64,000 nt of DNA from Candidatus Amarobacter glycogenicus. GTDB lineage: Bacteria; Chloroflexota; Dehalococcoidia; Tepidiformales; Tepidiformaceae. Positions within the stretch are counted from its first letter, which is position 1. Each line of letters begins with the position of its first letter. The stretch spans positions 385,487 to 449,486 of the forward strand of contig JADJZF010000001.1 in NCBI GenBank assembly GCA_016719395.1. The letters run 5' to 3'. Position numbers and translations under genes: made by a program. Under the pieces are notes generated by a model. The model worked only from the letters and a program-made list of their open reading frames with translations, did no database searches and was not told the DNA's origin. Below, one piece after another: positions 21,145 through 30,309 of the stretch.

Positions 21145-22335
21145 TCAGCCGCGCCACTCCAGCGCGAGCGGGTCGTCCGGTTCGGCCGGGCGAGTGAACC
21201 CGAACCTCTTGTTCCACAAGGGCGGGTCGTGGTCTCCGGGCGGAGAGAGCGCGAGTTCGCCGGCCAGCTTTCCGGACAGCACCGAGAACTTGAACCCATG
21301 TCCCGAACACGGCGACGCCAGGACGATGGCTGGATGGTTGGGGTGCCGGTCGATGATGAAGTCGCGGTCCGGTGTCTCGGTGTACCGGCAGGTGACCACT
21401 TCGGCCGGTTCGGGGCGGACGCCGCGGAAAACCCGGGCCACGGTCTCGGTGAGCCGGGCGAGCGCCTGTCGGTCGGGTTCGCGAAGGGGCTCGTCCGGGT
21501 CCTCGATGGCAGTTTCAAGTTCGATCGCGACTTTGATGAACCCGGGGCGCTCGTGGGCCGGGAACCCGTAGAATCCGCCGGGGCCGTGCGCGATGTAGAT
21601 AGGACACCGGCCGGCAGCCCAGAGCGCCGTGTCGGCAACCGGGTAGTACACCACCTGCTGGTGCGTGACGCGCAGAGATGGTTCGAGGCCGAGGGCCGCG
21701 AAGAGCCGTCCGGCCCACGGTCCCGCGGCGACGACAACAGAGCGGGCGTCGACCTCAGCTTCGGATCCGCCGTGCGCGAAGCGGACGCGAGTTGTGCGCG
21801 CTCCCGGCTCGATTGCGGTGACACGCGCCTTCTCGGTGAGTGTCGCCCCGTGGGCAATGGCCTGGGCAGCGAGCGTGCGGACGCAGCGGCCGGCATCGAG
21901 AATGCCGGCGCCGCTCTGCCAGAGCACGGCCCAGTCGTCCGGCATCGCAAATTGTCGCGCGTAGGAGCGTGCGGCTTCGCCTTCGAGCCAAACGGCGCCG
22001 ACTCCTGCCTGGGCGAGAGCGCCGCGGCAGGCCTGCATCGCCGGGTCTGTCGCGGGGCCGATATCGATGCCGCCCGTCATCGTCAGGAGCCGGGCGCCGG
22101 ATTCTCGTTCGAGCGCACGCCACAGTTCGAACGCCGCCGGGGCGAGTGCGGCGTAGACAGCGGAGCTGTACGAGTGGCGAATGATGCGGCTTTCGCCGTG
22201 GCTGCTGGCGCGGTTGTGCCCGAGTTCGAACTGCTCGAGCAGGAGCGTGCGGCGGCCCCGCTTCGCCAGCTCATAGGCGGCCGCCGACCCGACCGCCCCG
22301 GCGCCGACCACAACGGCATCGAACTGCTCGGCCAT
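21145..22335 (-). CDS. FAD-dependent amine oxidase, sarcosine oxidase / N-methyltryptophan oxidase-like (DAO family)
   Basis: 396 aa. The dinucleotide fold GAGAVGSAAAYELAKRG opens the protein, SSHGESRIIRHSYSS is typical of monomeric sarcosine oxidases, and the CSGHGFKF near the C-terminus contains the Cys that binds FAD covalently in that family. It oxidises a secondary or N-methyl amine to release hydrogen peroxide; the natural substrate is not shown here. It is 15 bp upstream of pabBC on the same strand, so the two are probably co-transcribed. Confidence 0.92.
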   Translation of the reverse strand: MAEQFDAVVVGAGAVGSAAAYELAKRGRRTLLLEQFELGHNRASSHGESRIIRHSYSSAVYAALAPAAFELWRALERESGARLLTMTGGIDIGPATDPAMQACRGALAQAGVGAVWLEGEAARSYARQFAMPDDWAVLWQSGAGILDAGRCVRTLAAQAIAHGATLTEKARVTAIEPGARTTRVRFAHGGSEAEVDARSVVVAAGPWAGRLFAALGLEPSLRVTHQQVVYYPVADTALWAAGRCPIYIAHGPGGFYGFPAHERPGFIKVAIELETAIEDPDEPLREPDRQALARLTETVARVFRGVRPEPAEVVTCRYTETPDRDFIIDRHPNHPAIVLASPCSGHGFKFSVLSGKLAGELALSPPGDHDPPLWNKRFGFTRPAEPDDPLALEWRG

Positions 22336-22418
22336 ACCTGCTCCCCGTCCCGAAGCATACGCCGCAGCCTTACCTGCGCCGACTTCCCCGCAGGCGAAGG
22401 ACCGGTAGTCTTCCGTGC

Positions 22419-22859
22419 ATGGGATTCCAGGACCTAACGCCGCAAGAAATCGAACTCGTGCTCGACAAGGAGCGCGTCATCCGCATCGGCTTTTCCGCCG
22501 GCGACGAGCAGTTTCTCGTGCCAGTCTTCTACGTCTTCTTCGACGGTGCGCTCTGCGGGCTCACGACGCCGGGGCGCAAGACGCGGCTGGCCGAGACGAA
22601 CCCGGCGGTTTCGTTCCAGGTGGACAGCACGTTTGTTACCGGCCCCTGGGAGTGGGCGAGCGTCTCCGGCCAGGGCACGTTCGCAAGGGTCGTCGAGCGA
22701 TCGGAGTTCGCCCGTTTCGCCGGGAAACTCCAATTGAAACTCGGGGATGCCCCGGACTGGGCGGCGCTCATGCTGCAGGACCGGTTCGCCCAGTTGGGGC
22801 TCTACGCCTGGCGGATAGAGATGACCTCGGTTTCTGGCCGGGCGCACGGGCCGGATTAG
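22419..22859 (+). CDS. Pyridoxamine 5'-phosphate oxidase-related flavin/F420-binding protein
   Basis: 146 aa. The split-barrel pattern (RIGFSAGDEQFLVPVFYVFFDGALCGLTTPGRKTRLAETNPAVSFQVD) is that of the PNPOx-like family that binds FMN, heme or F420. The ATG at 22419 is 7 bases after a TAGTCT box (22406-22411), so it may be leaderless. It is divergent from the amine oxidase. Function unknown beyond family. Confidence 0.82.
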   Translation: MGFQDLTPQEIELVLDKERVIRIGFSAGDEQFLVPVFYVFFDGALCGLTTPGRKTRLAETNPAVSFQVDSTFVTGPWEWASVSGQGTFARVVERSEFARFAGKLQLKLGDAPDWAALMLQDRFAQLGLYAWRIEMTSVSGRAHGPD

Positions 22860-22875
22860 TCCACCCGTCTTCGCG

Positions 22876-24672
22876 TTACGCGCTCCGGACTTCCCGCCCC
22901 GCCGTCCACTGGCGGTAGAGCGAACTGTAGTAGCCGCCCTTGGCCACGAGCTCGGCGTGGTTGCCGTCTTCCACGACCCGCCCGTGGTCGACGACGAGGA
23001 TGCGGTCCGCGTGTTCGGCGGTGCTGAGGCGGTGAGCGATCACGACGCTCGTGCGGCCCTTGAGTAACTGCCTCAGCGCTTCCTCCACCTGTTCTTCGGT
23101 GGCGGGGTCGAGCGAAGACGTCGCCTCATCGAGGATGAGCACCGGCGGGTCGGCGAGGAAGGCGCGGGCGATCGATATGAGTTGCTTCTCCCCCGCCGAG
23201 AGTCGGGAGCCACGGAAACTCACCATCGTTTCGTAGCCGTCGGGGAGCATCCGGATGAACTCATCGATGCCGAGCGTGCGGCAGGCAGCCTCGACTTCCT
23301 CGCTTGTCGCGTCCGGGCGGCCGAAGAGGATGTTCTCGCGGATAGTCCCGGTGAACAGGAAGCCTTCCTGGGGGACCATGGTCACGCTGCGGCGGAGGTC
23401 GGCGTTGGCAAGCTGGCGGAGGTCGTAGCCGTCGATGCGGACCGTGCCCGCGGTGGGGTCGTAGAAGCGCGTGATGAGCTTCGCCAGGGTGGACTTCCCT
23501 GCGCCGGTCGGTCCGACGAGGACGATATGCTCGCCGGGTTCGATAGCGATGTTGACCTCGGTGAGCACCGGGCGCACCGGGTCGTACCCGAAGTTAACGC
23601 CCTCGAGGACGATCCGGCCGGCGAGAGCGCCTTCTAACGTTGTCGGCTCTTTCGCTTCGGGCACATCCGGAGCGATCCCAAGGATGCCGAAGATCTTGTT
23701 CAGCGCAGCCCCCGCGCTCTGCACCATGTCGAACACCTGGGAGAGGTTCTGGATCGGCTGAAAGATGAACTCCAGGTAGAACACGAACGCCGTGACGGTG
23801 CCGATCGTGACTTCGTCGCCCGCCACCTTGCGCCCGCCGAAGTAGAGGATGATGCCGATGCCCACGGCGCTCAGCCATTCGATGAACGGGAAGTACAGCG
23901 CGGAGATGCGGACGGTGTTCACGTTCGCCCAGAAGTTGCGCTCGTTGATGTCGCCGAAGCGCTCCATGTTGTGTTGTTCTCGGGCGAAGGCCTGGACCAC
24001 GCGGAGGCCGGAGAAGCTCTCCTGCATGTGGATCATCACGTTCGCGATGTGCTCCCGGACGGCGCCATAGGCCTTCTCCGAGTAGCGGCGAAAGAAGACC
24101 GTGGCAACGATCAGCGGCGGCAGGATCATCGCGGTCGTCAGCGAGAGTTCCCAGCTCAACAAGAGCAGGATGACCGTCGCGCCGGCAAGCGTGAGCGTCG
24201 ACTGGACGACCATCAGGAAGCCGTTGTTCAGGACATCGTTCACTGTTGCAACGTCGTTCGTCATGCGCGCGACGAGACGGCCTGCATTCTGCCGGCCGAA
24301 GAACGCGAGCGACATGCGCTGGTAGTGCGCGAAGAGCCGCAGCCGCAGTTCCCGCAGGAAGTCCTGGCCGATACGGTTCACCAGGTAGGTGCTCAGCCCC
24401 TGGAAGATGTACACGAGCACGAGCAGGGCAAGGAAGATGACTCCTGCAACGACCAGGGCGCGCTTGTCGCCATCGCCCGCGCCCGTCCCGACGCCGGTGT
24501 CGAGCGCATACTGGATGACCAGCGGCTTCGCGAGGCTCGCCCCCGTGAAGAACACGATCGAGGCGACCGCGACGAGGATCGCCGGCCACCGCGGGGCCAG
24601 CATGCGCACCGCCCCGGCGAGGCCGTTCACCTTCGCTGCGCGCTCGGGGAGCTCCGTGACGTCGTCGCTCAT
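22876..24672 (-). CDS. ABC exporter half-transporter B (consensus ATPase, altered signature)
   Basis: 598 aa. Six transmembrane helices (about residues 30-320) are followed by a nucleotide-binding domain with Walker A GPTGAGKST, signature LSAGEKQL (normal: LSGGQ) and Walker B LILDEAT with the catalytic Glu. It pairs with the gene at 24669-26420, which overlaps by 4 bp upstream. The altered signature plus intact Walker B, opposite the partner's changes, is the asymmetry of heterodimeric exporters such as TM287/288. Substrate unknown, probably lipids or drugs. Confidence 0.92.
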   Translation of the reverse strand: MSDDVTELPERAAKVNGLAGAVRMLAPRWPAILVAVASIVFFTGASLAKPLVIQYALDTGVGTGAGDGDKRALVVAGVIFLALLVLVYIFQGLSTYLVNRIGQDFLRELRLRLFAHYQRMSLAFFGRQNAGRLVARMTNDVATVNDVLNNGFLMVVQSTLTLAGATVILLLLSWELSLTTAMILPPLIVATVFFRRYSEKAYGAVREHIANVMIHMQESFSGLRVVQAFAREQHNMERFGDINERNFWANVNTVRISALYFPFIEWLSAVGIGIILYFGGRKVAGDEVTIGTVTAFVFYLEFIFQPIQNLSQVFDMVQSAGAALNKIFGILGIAPDVPEAKEPTTLEGALAGRIVLEGVNFGYDPVRPVLTEVNIAIEPGEHIVLVGPTGAGKSTLAKLITRFYDPTAGTVRIDGYDLRQLANADLRRSVTMVPQEGFLFTGTIRENILFGRPDATSEEVEAACRTLGIDEFIRMLPDGYETMVSFRGSRLSAGEKQLISIARAFLADPPVLILDEATSSLDPATEEQVEEALRQLLKGRTSVVIAHRLSTAEHADRILVVDHGRVVEDGNHAELVAKGGYYSSLYRQWTAGREVRSA

Positions 24673-26420
24673 GAAGCCACCGCCGATTCCGTTTGGCCCA
24701 GGACCTCGCGGTAGCGCTGCGAGGTGCGCATCAGTTCAGCGTGGGTGCCTGTCGCGCCCGCGCGCCCCTCATCGACGAGGACCACCTGGTCCGCGAGCGA
24801 GATAGTCGAGAGCCGGTGCGAAATGATGACAGTGGTGCGGCCCTGCATCACTTCTCGGAGCGCGGACCGGATCTCTTCCTCCATGCGAGCGTCAACGCTG
24901 GAGGTCGCGTCATCAAGGATGAGGATGCGCGGCTCCATCAGGATTGCCCGGGCAATGGCGATTCGCTGGCGCTGGCCGCCGGAAAGGGAGAACCCCTGTT
25001 CGCCGACGACGGTGTCGTACCTGTCGGCGAGACCCATGATGAACTCGTGGGCATGCGCGAGCTTTGCGGCCCGCACGATCTGCTCGTCCGTCGCGTCGAT
25101 CCGGCCATAGGCGATGTTGTTCCGGACGGAGTCGGAGAAGAGGAAGGTGTCCTCGAAGACGATCCCGATGCTGCGGCGCAACTCCTTCAGCCGCAGTTCG
25201 CGGATGTCGGCGCCATCGATGAAGATGTGGCCCGTGTCCGGTTCATAAAACCGGGGAAGAAGGCGCGCCACAGTCGATTTACCGCTGCCCGTTGCACCGA
25301 CGAGCGCGACCGAAGCGCCTGCCGGCACGCCCAGCGCGAAGTCCAGGAGGACTGGCCGGTCATCCTGGTAAGCGAAGGTGACGCCCTCGAAGGCGATCTC
25401 TCCACCACCATGCGGAAGGTGCTTCGGGTGCGCCGCTTCGGTGATGCTGGGCTCTTCCTTGAGGACGTTCCAGACGCGCGCGCCGGAGACGAGAGCCCGC
25501 TGGCCGCTCGCGATCATTTCGCCGAGGCTCTGGACCGGCCAGACCAGCATGCTGAGGAACTGGAGCGAGGCGACGAGCTGGCCGGTCGTCATCTCTCCGT
25601 TCAGCGCGAGCCAGCCGCCGAAGCCGAGGACAACGAGCTGCCCGATACCGGGGAGGAAGTAGAACAACGGCCCGTAGATCGTGCGCAACCGCACCACTTC
25701 AATCGAGTCCCGGTGGACGTCGTCGGCGACACGGTGGAGCCGCTCGATCTCGTGCTGTTCACGCCCGAACGCCCGTACGAGCCGGGCGCCGGCGATGTTC
25801 TCTTCGACCACGCTGGCGAGGCTGGCGAGGCCGGCCTGGATCCGCTCCGTACCCGGTTCGAGCCGGTTGAAGAAGCGGACGCTGAGCCAGAAAACAAACG
25901 GGTAGACGGCCATCGCCAGGAGAGCGAGCGGCACGCTCGTCCGCACGAGCAAGAAAAACGACCCGGCAGCCATCAGCAGGTATGCGGAGTTGATCGGGAT
26001 GTTGACCAGGAAGCCCTGGATCTCGTGGAGGTCGGCGCTCCCGCGAGACATGAGCTGCCCTGTCGCCGTCCGGTCGTGGTAGTCGAAGGAGAGGCGGTTC
26101 ACTCGGTCGTAGAGTTCCATGCGAAGGTCAGCTTCGACTCGGTAGCTCGTACGCATGGCCCAGTAGCGGCGAAGCCCCGCAAAGGCCGCCTGGAACGCCA
26201 CCACGACGACAAGTGCGAGGACCAGTCGCACGAGCAGGCCGTGGTCCTCCCTGACTATCGCGCGGTCGATCGTCAGTCCCGTGATGATGGGCGCGGCGAG
26301 CCGCAGCAGGCCCCAGCTGAGGCCCGCGCCAAAGGCGACGGCGAGCGACGCCCACTTGTCCCTGAGCTGGCGCAGGACCAGGTCTCGGCCCGCGCGCAGG
26401 TCTAAGTGTTCCTCGGACAA
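24669..26420 (-). CDS. ABC exporter half-transporter A (degenerate Walker B)
   Basis: 583 aa from TTG 26420, with AGGAGG 7 bases upstream. It has the six-helix exporter membrane domain and a nucleotide-binding domain with Walker A GATGSGKST and a normal LSGGQRQRIAIARA signature. The residue after the Walker B aspartate is Asp (LILDDAT), where a catalytic Glu is expected. This half therefore probably forms the non-hydrolysing site of a heterodimer with its 4-bp-overlapping partner at 22876-24672. Confidence 0.92.
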   Translation of the reverse strand: MSEEHLDLRAGRDLVLRQLRDKWASLAVAFGAGLSWGLLRLAAPIITGLTIDRAIVREDHGLLVRLVLALVVVVAFQAAFAGLRRYWAMRTSYRVEADLRMELYDRVNRLSFDYHDRTATGQLMSRGSADLHEIQGFLVNIPINSAYLLMAAGSFFLLVRTSVPLALLAMAVYPFVFWLSVRFFNRLEPGTERIQAGLASLASVVEENIAGARLVRAFGREQHEIERLHRVADDVHRDSIEVVRLRTIYGPLFYFLPGIGQLVVLGFGGWLALNGEMTTGQLVASLQFLSMLVWPVQSLGEMIASGQRALVSGARVWNVLKEEPSITEAAHPKHLPHGGGEIAFEGVTFAYQDDRPVLLDFALGVPAGASVALVGATGSGKSTVARLLPRFYEPDTGHIFIDGADIRELRLKELRRSIGIVFEDTFLFSDSVRNNIAYGRIDATDEQIVRAAKLAHAHEFIMGLADRYDTVVGEQGFSLSGGQRQRIAIARAILMEPRILILDDATSSVDARMEEEIRSALREVMQGRTTVIISHRLSTISLADQVVLVDEGRAGATGTHAELMRTSQRYREVLGQTESAVAS

Positions 26421-26581
26421 ACAAGGCCCTCCTGGAAGGCAGGCGGGTCGGAAGGACGGCAGCGGCTCTTACCCTCCCTCAGGGAAGAACACGCACCGCT
26501 GGTATCCTTGGTAACGCAGGATCGTCCGATCGGTTAACCCCGGACACGGACTGATTGCCCCGCAGGGCGACTGCCAGCGGG

Positions 26582-27963
26582 TTACCGGGACGGACGCTCG
26601 CGGCTTTCTCGCAGCGTCGGCATCTCTCCCGGTTTGGTTCCCACCGCCGGCACGACCTTCGGCGTCGCGATGCGCTGGGACAGGTAGATGCCCGAGTGCC
26701 CGCTCACCAGGTAGGCCACGAAACAGGCCACCGCGATGAAGGGCGCTGCCTGCCCCGAAGAGTTCGATGCCCATGATCGTGCAGGCAAGCGGCGTATTTG
26801 CAGCGCCCGCGAAGACGGCGACGAAGCCAAGCCCGGCGAACAGGTCGACCGGCGCCCGCAACAGCACGCCGAGCCGGTTGCCGAGACTGGCGCCGATGAA
26901 GAACAACGGCGTGACTTCGCCCCCTTTGAAACCACTGACAAGTGCCAGGACGGTGAACGCCAGCTTCCACCACCACGAGAACGGGTCGGCGCCGCCCTCC
27001 TCGAAGCTCGAAAGGATGGTGACATCTCCCGCGTTCGGTGAACTCACGCCGAGACCGAGATACTCCCGAGTCCCAAGCATCAGCACGGCCGCGATGATCA
27101 GCATCCCTCCGGCCACGGGGCGGACGAGCGGGCTCGCCACCGCCTGGCGGAACGCCCGGCCCAAGACCGTGGACCAGCTCGGCGAACACCATCGCCGTCA
27201 GACCGAAGAGGCCCCCGGCGAATGCCACCTTCGCCATGAGCACCGCATCGAAGGGAAGGTCGCCATCGGGTGCACTCAGGGTGATGTGGTAGACGGTGTG
27301 TTCGGTTCCCCACGCCCCAACGACGTAGTCGGCCGCCAGCGCCGCATAGAGCACCGGGATGAGCGCACCATATTGCATCCGACCGATGGCAAGCACTTCC
27401 ATGGCGAACACCGCACCGGCGATTGGCGTCCCGAAGACAGCGCCGAAACCGGCGGCGATGCCAGCCATGAGGAGAGTCTTCTGGTCTTCCGCGCCAAGCC
27501 GGAAGACCCGGTTGAACGCGCTCGCGAGCCCGCCGCCCATCTGCACGGCAGTACCCTCGCGGCCGACCGAGGCCCCGGCGAGGTGGCTCACCACCGTGCC
27601 GACGAAGATGAGGGGGACAATCCGCGGGGGTACTCCGCCCCCCGGCTCGTGTACTTCATCCACGAGGAGGTTGTTGCCGCCTTCGACGGAGCGCCCGAAT
27701 CGGTGGTACAGCAACGCCACTGTCAGTCCTGCCAGCGGCAACAGGTAGAGCAACCAGGGCCGCTCGAACCGTTCATCGGTCGCCCGTTCCAACGCCCACA
27801 GAAACGCCGAGGAGGTGCTCCCTACGACCACCGCGACCGGCGTAAGCAGGGCGATCCATTTCGCCAGGTAGCGGACGACTTCCACCTGCTCGGACGGGCG
27901 GATTCGCACATGTTCGAGCCCCTTCGCGAAGCGGGCTGCAGCGTCGGTGATTGGGCTATTCAA
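26582..27963 (-). CDS. clcA: ClC-type chloride channel/transporter (two frameshifts)
   Basis: About 459 aa after removing one extra base at 27158-27162 and one at 26753-26756 (a C-run); the three frames otherwise overlap end to end. Family motifs: [11 protein letters not shown] (chloride-selectivity loop GREGP-like), [31 protein letters not shown] and the C-terminal [19 protein letters not shown]. The TTG start (27963) has AGGAG spaced 8 bases, and that AGGAG lies within a 9-bp stem. The protein moves chloride, probably as a Cl/H antiporter; the Glu in GREG is present. No CBS domains. Confidence 0.88.
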
Positions 27964-27972
27964 GGGCGAACT

Positions 27973-27992
27973 CTCCTACGAAATCGTAGGAG
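27973..27992 (-). promoter_or_regulatory. Hairpin that hides the ribosome-binding site of clcA
   Basis: On the minus strand CTCCTACGA pairs with TCGTAGGAG (perfect 9-bp stem, 2-base loop, or 8 bp with a 4-base loop). The 3' arm contains the AGGAG that serves the TTG start 10 bases further on. Such a stem would block ribosome entry until it is melted or bound. Confidence 0.55.
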
Positions 27993-28149
27993 TCATCAGC
28001 GCTCACCGCGTCTGTTGGGTGAGGGCGGTTGATGGCAGGACTCCATCGCCAGATTCCGAAGCATAGTCGGCTCGATTGAGGTGGGGCAAACCAGCCCGCC
28101 CCCGAGTCACCGCGCGGCAGGGCCGCTGTTCAGGACCGCCGCCATCCCT

Positions 28150-28920
28150 TCAGCCAGGAGAGGATCTTGTGCCGCTCCCGCGGACAGCAAGGGAAGCGAT
28201 CTCGATGCCGGCCAGCGACACAGCGAGCGCGGCGACCTCGCCCCAACCCAGCCGTGGTGACGTCCGGTCCGTGTCGTAACCGCCTTCGTCCAGTCCCGCC
28301 GCGCGTTCGAAGTGGTTCGCTGCATCGGGAAAGAAGAAGTTGTCCACGGTGTAGCCGACCGGGAATGCGAGCGGGCCCCCGATCACCGTCGCCCATGACC
28401 ACTGCTCGCGGTGCGCCACTTCGTGGCCGGAAAGCTCGAGGATCCAGTCAACGCTCCTGTCGTCCAATCGCTTCGAGAGAAGCACATTGCCCACAAACAC
28501 GCTCCCGCGGGAGAGTGGCCATCGGTCGAACGTGGACAGGTAGTACTTGTGCGCTTCGAAGTAGCAGATGTCGGCGCCGGCAAGCCTGCCATAAAAGATC
28601 GCGATGCCGGAGACTGACCATGTCATTACCTGGTCCAGCCGACCGATCGATATGGCCGCCTCAGCAGCCTGTTCTGCCGCGTAGTCCTTGATCTCGGGCG
28701 GCGGCTCGCAGCGGTCCACGCCCGTCATCGCGGTGGCTCCGCGGACAATTGCCCCGACGAAGAGCGCCGCGGAGCCCACCGCAACCGCGCCTTTCCCGAC
28801 ATGTTGCAGTCGCCCACCCTTGACCCTGTGGCGCAGGACCGCGGTGACGGCGATGCCGAGGACGCCGAAAACGGCGAACACCGCCAGCGCCTTCATGGCG
28901 AGCCAGATCACCCCGTGCAT
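28150..28920 (-). CDS. Membrane protein with HEXXH motif
   Basis: 256 aa, not recognised. Two to three N-terminal hydrophobic helices (about residues 8-28, 42-60) are followed by a domain with HEVAH at residues 166-170 (context LSGHEVAHREQW), a zinc-metallopeptidase-like motif. FFYG-like aromatic segments and another hydrophobic region near 175-195 and 230-245 follow. HEXXH plus distant Glu is the gluzincin plan, but it could also be a non-peptidase. There is no clear ribosome-binding site. It is divergent from the alcohol dehydrogenase. Confidence 0.75.
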   Translation of the reverse strand: MHGVIWLAMKALAVFAVFGVLGIAVTAVLRHRVKGGRLQHVGKGAVAVGSAALFVGAIVRGATAMTGVDRCEPPPEIKDYAAEQAAEAAISIGRLDQVMTWSVSGIAIFYGRLAGADICYFEAHKYYLSTFDRWPLSRGSVFVGNVLLSKRLDDRSVDWILELSGHEVAHREQWSWATVIGGPLAFPVGYTVDNFFFPDAANHFERAAGLDEGGYDTDRTSPRLGWGEVAALAVSLAGIEIASLAVRGSGTRSSPG

Positions 28921-29158
28921 TGCTGGACCGGAGTTCGGTCAGGGCTCGCTGCCCGGGGCAGGCCGGCATCGCCCGATCGTGGGTCCGGGCCGGGCTCGTC
29001 GATTGGTGGCACGGCCGCAATCTAACGCAACCAGGGCTGCCGTCCATGGAGTGCCGCTTTGCTGCCGTGCCGCCGTTGCACAGGCAAGTCGATGGCTAAC
29101 GTGCTGCGGCCCGTGTACTATCCCGCGGCGGCACATGCGCGCAGGAGGGACAGATTCC

Positions 29159-30244
29159 GTGAAAGCTGCCATCTTCCATGGGCCACACCAGCCCCTGACC
29201 ATCGAAAATATCGACATCGACAAGCCAAAGGGACATGAGGTCCTCGTCCGCACCATGGCCACCGGTGTGTGCCATAGCGACCTGCACTTTGTCGAAGGGC
29301 TGTATCCGCTCCCGGCGCCCGCGGTCCTCGGCCATGAACCGGCCGGGATTGTCGAAGCCGTCGGCGACCAGGTGACTTACGTGAAGCCCGGCGACCACGT
29401 CATCTGCTGTCTTTCCGTCTTCTGCGGACAGTGTGAAATGTGCATCAGCGGCCGTCCCAATCTGTGCCGCGCTCCCGAACTGCGACGTGGGCCGGGCGAA
29501 ACGCCACGCCTCTCCTGGAACGGCACGCCGGTCGGCCAGTTCGCGAACCTCGGCAGCTACGCCGAGCAAATGCTGCTCCACGAGCACGCCGTCGTGAAGG
29601 TCCGCCAGGACGTGCCGTTCGGTGCCCTTGCCCTCATCGGCTGCGGCGTCACCACCGGCGTCGGCGCGGTCCTCAATACCGCCCGCATAGAAGCAGGGTC
29701 GTCCGTTGCCGTCTTCGGCTGCGGCGGCGTTGGCCTCAGCGCCATCCAGGGGGCCCGCATCGGCGGCGCCCGCATGATCATTGCAGTCGATACCGTGGAG
29801 TCCAAGCTCGCCACCGCGAAAGAGCTTGGCGCCACACATGTCGTCGATGCCTCTTCTCACGACCCCGTGCAGGCGATCCGCGAAATCACGGGCGGCGGCG
29901 GGGTCGAGTATTCGTTCGAAGCGATCGGCAGCAAACGCGCTGCCGAGCAGTCCTTTGAATGCATCGACCGGGGTGGGACGGCCACCATCATCGGCATGAT
30001 CCCGGTGGGCCAGAAGATCGAGCTCGATGGCCCGTCCTTCCTGGGCGAGAAGCGCATCCAGGGGTCGAGCATGGGCTCCAACCGCTTCCGCAAGGACATG
30101 CCCCGCTACATCGATTTCTACCTTCAGGGGCGCCTGAAATTGGACGAGATGATCACTCGTACCGGGCGTCTCGAAGACGTGAACGAGGCGTTCCGTGCCA
30201 TGAAGGCGGGTGAGGTTGCTCGCACCGTCCTCAAGTTCGACTGA
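29159..30244 (+). CDS. Zinc-dependent class III-type alcohol dehydrogenase
   Basis: 361 aa from GTG 29159, chosen for its AGGAGG at 29143-29148; the open frame further upstream lacks homology. The catalytic zinc Cys is in CHSDLH, with GHEPAGIVEAVG following. The structural zinc lobe CGQCEMCISGRPNLC has four Cys. The coenzyme loop GCGGVGLSAIQGA binds NAD. It belongs to the class III/NDMA-type group that oxidises alcohols or formaldehyde adducts; the substrate is unknown. A strong hairpin closes the transcript. Confidence 0.93.
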   Translation: MKAAIFHGPHQPLTIENIDIDKPKGHEVLVRTMATGVCHSDLHFVEGLYPLPAPAVLGHEPAGIVEAVGDQVTYVKPGDHVICCLSVFCGQCEMCISGRPNLCRAPELRRGPGETPRLSWNGTPVGQFANLGSYAEQMLLHEHAVVKVRQDVPFGALALIGCGVTTGVGAVLNTARIEAGSSVAVFGCGGVGLSAIQGARIGGARMIIAVDTVESKLATAKELGATHVVDASSHDPVQAIREITGGGGVEYSFEAIGSKRAAEQSFECIDRGGTATIIGMIPVGQKIELDGPSFLGEKRIQGSSMGSNRFRKDMPRYIDFYLQGRLKLDEMITRTGRLEDVNEAFRAMKAGEVARTVLKFD

Positions 30245-30256
30245 GCAGACTTGAAA

Positions 30257-30294
30257 CAAAGCGGCGCGGGGGTCTCGAAACCTCCGCGCCTTTG
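30257..30294 (+). terminator. Terminator after alcohol dehydrogenase
   Basis: Stem GGCGCGG (30263-30269) with CCGCGCC (30284-30290), extended inwards by four more pairs (one G-U) and outwards by CAAA/TTTG. Ends in TTTG. Confidence 0.75.
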
Positions 30295-30309
30295 CGTTCG
30301 GAGGAATCG

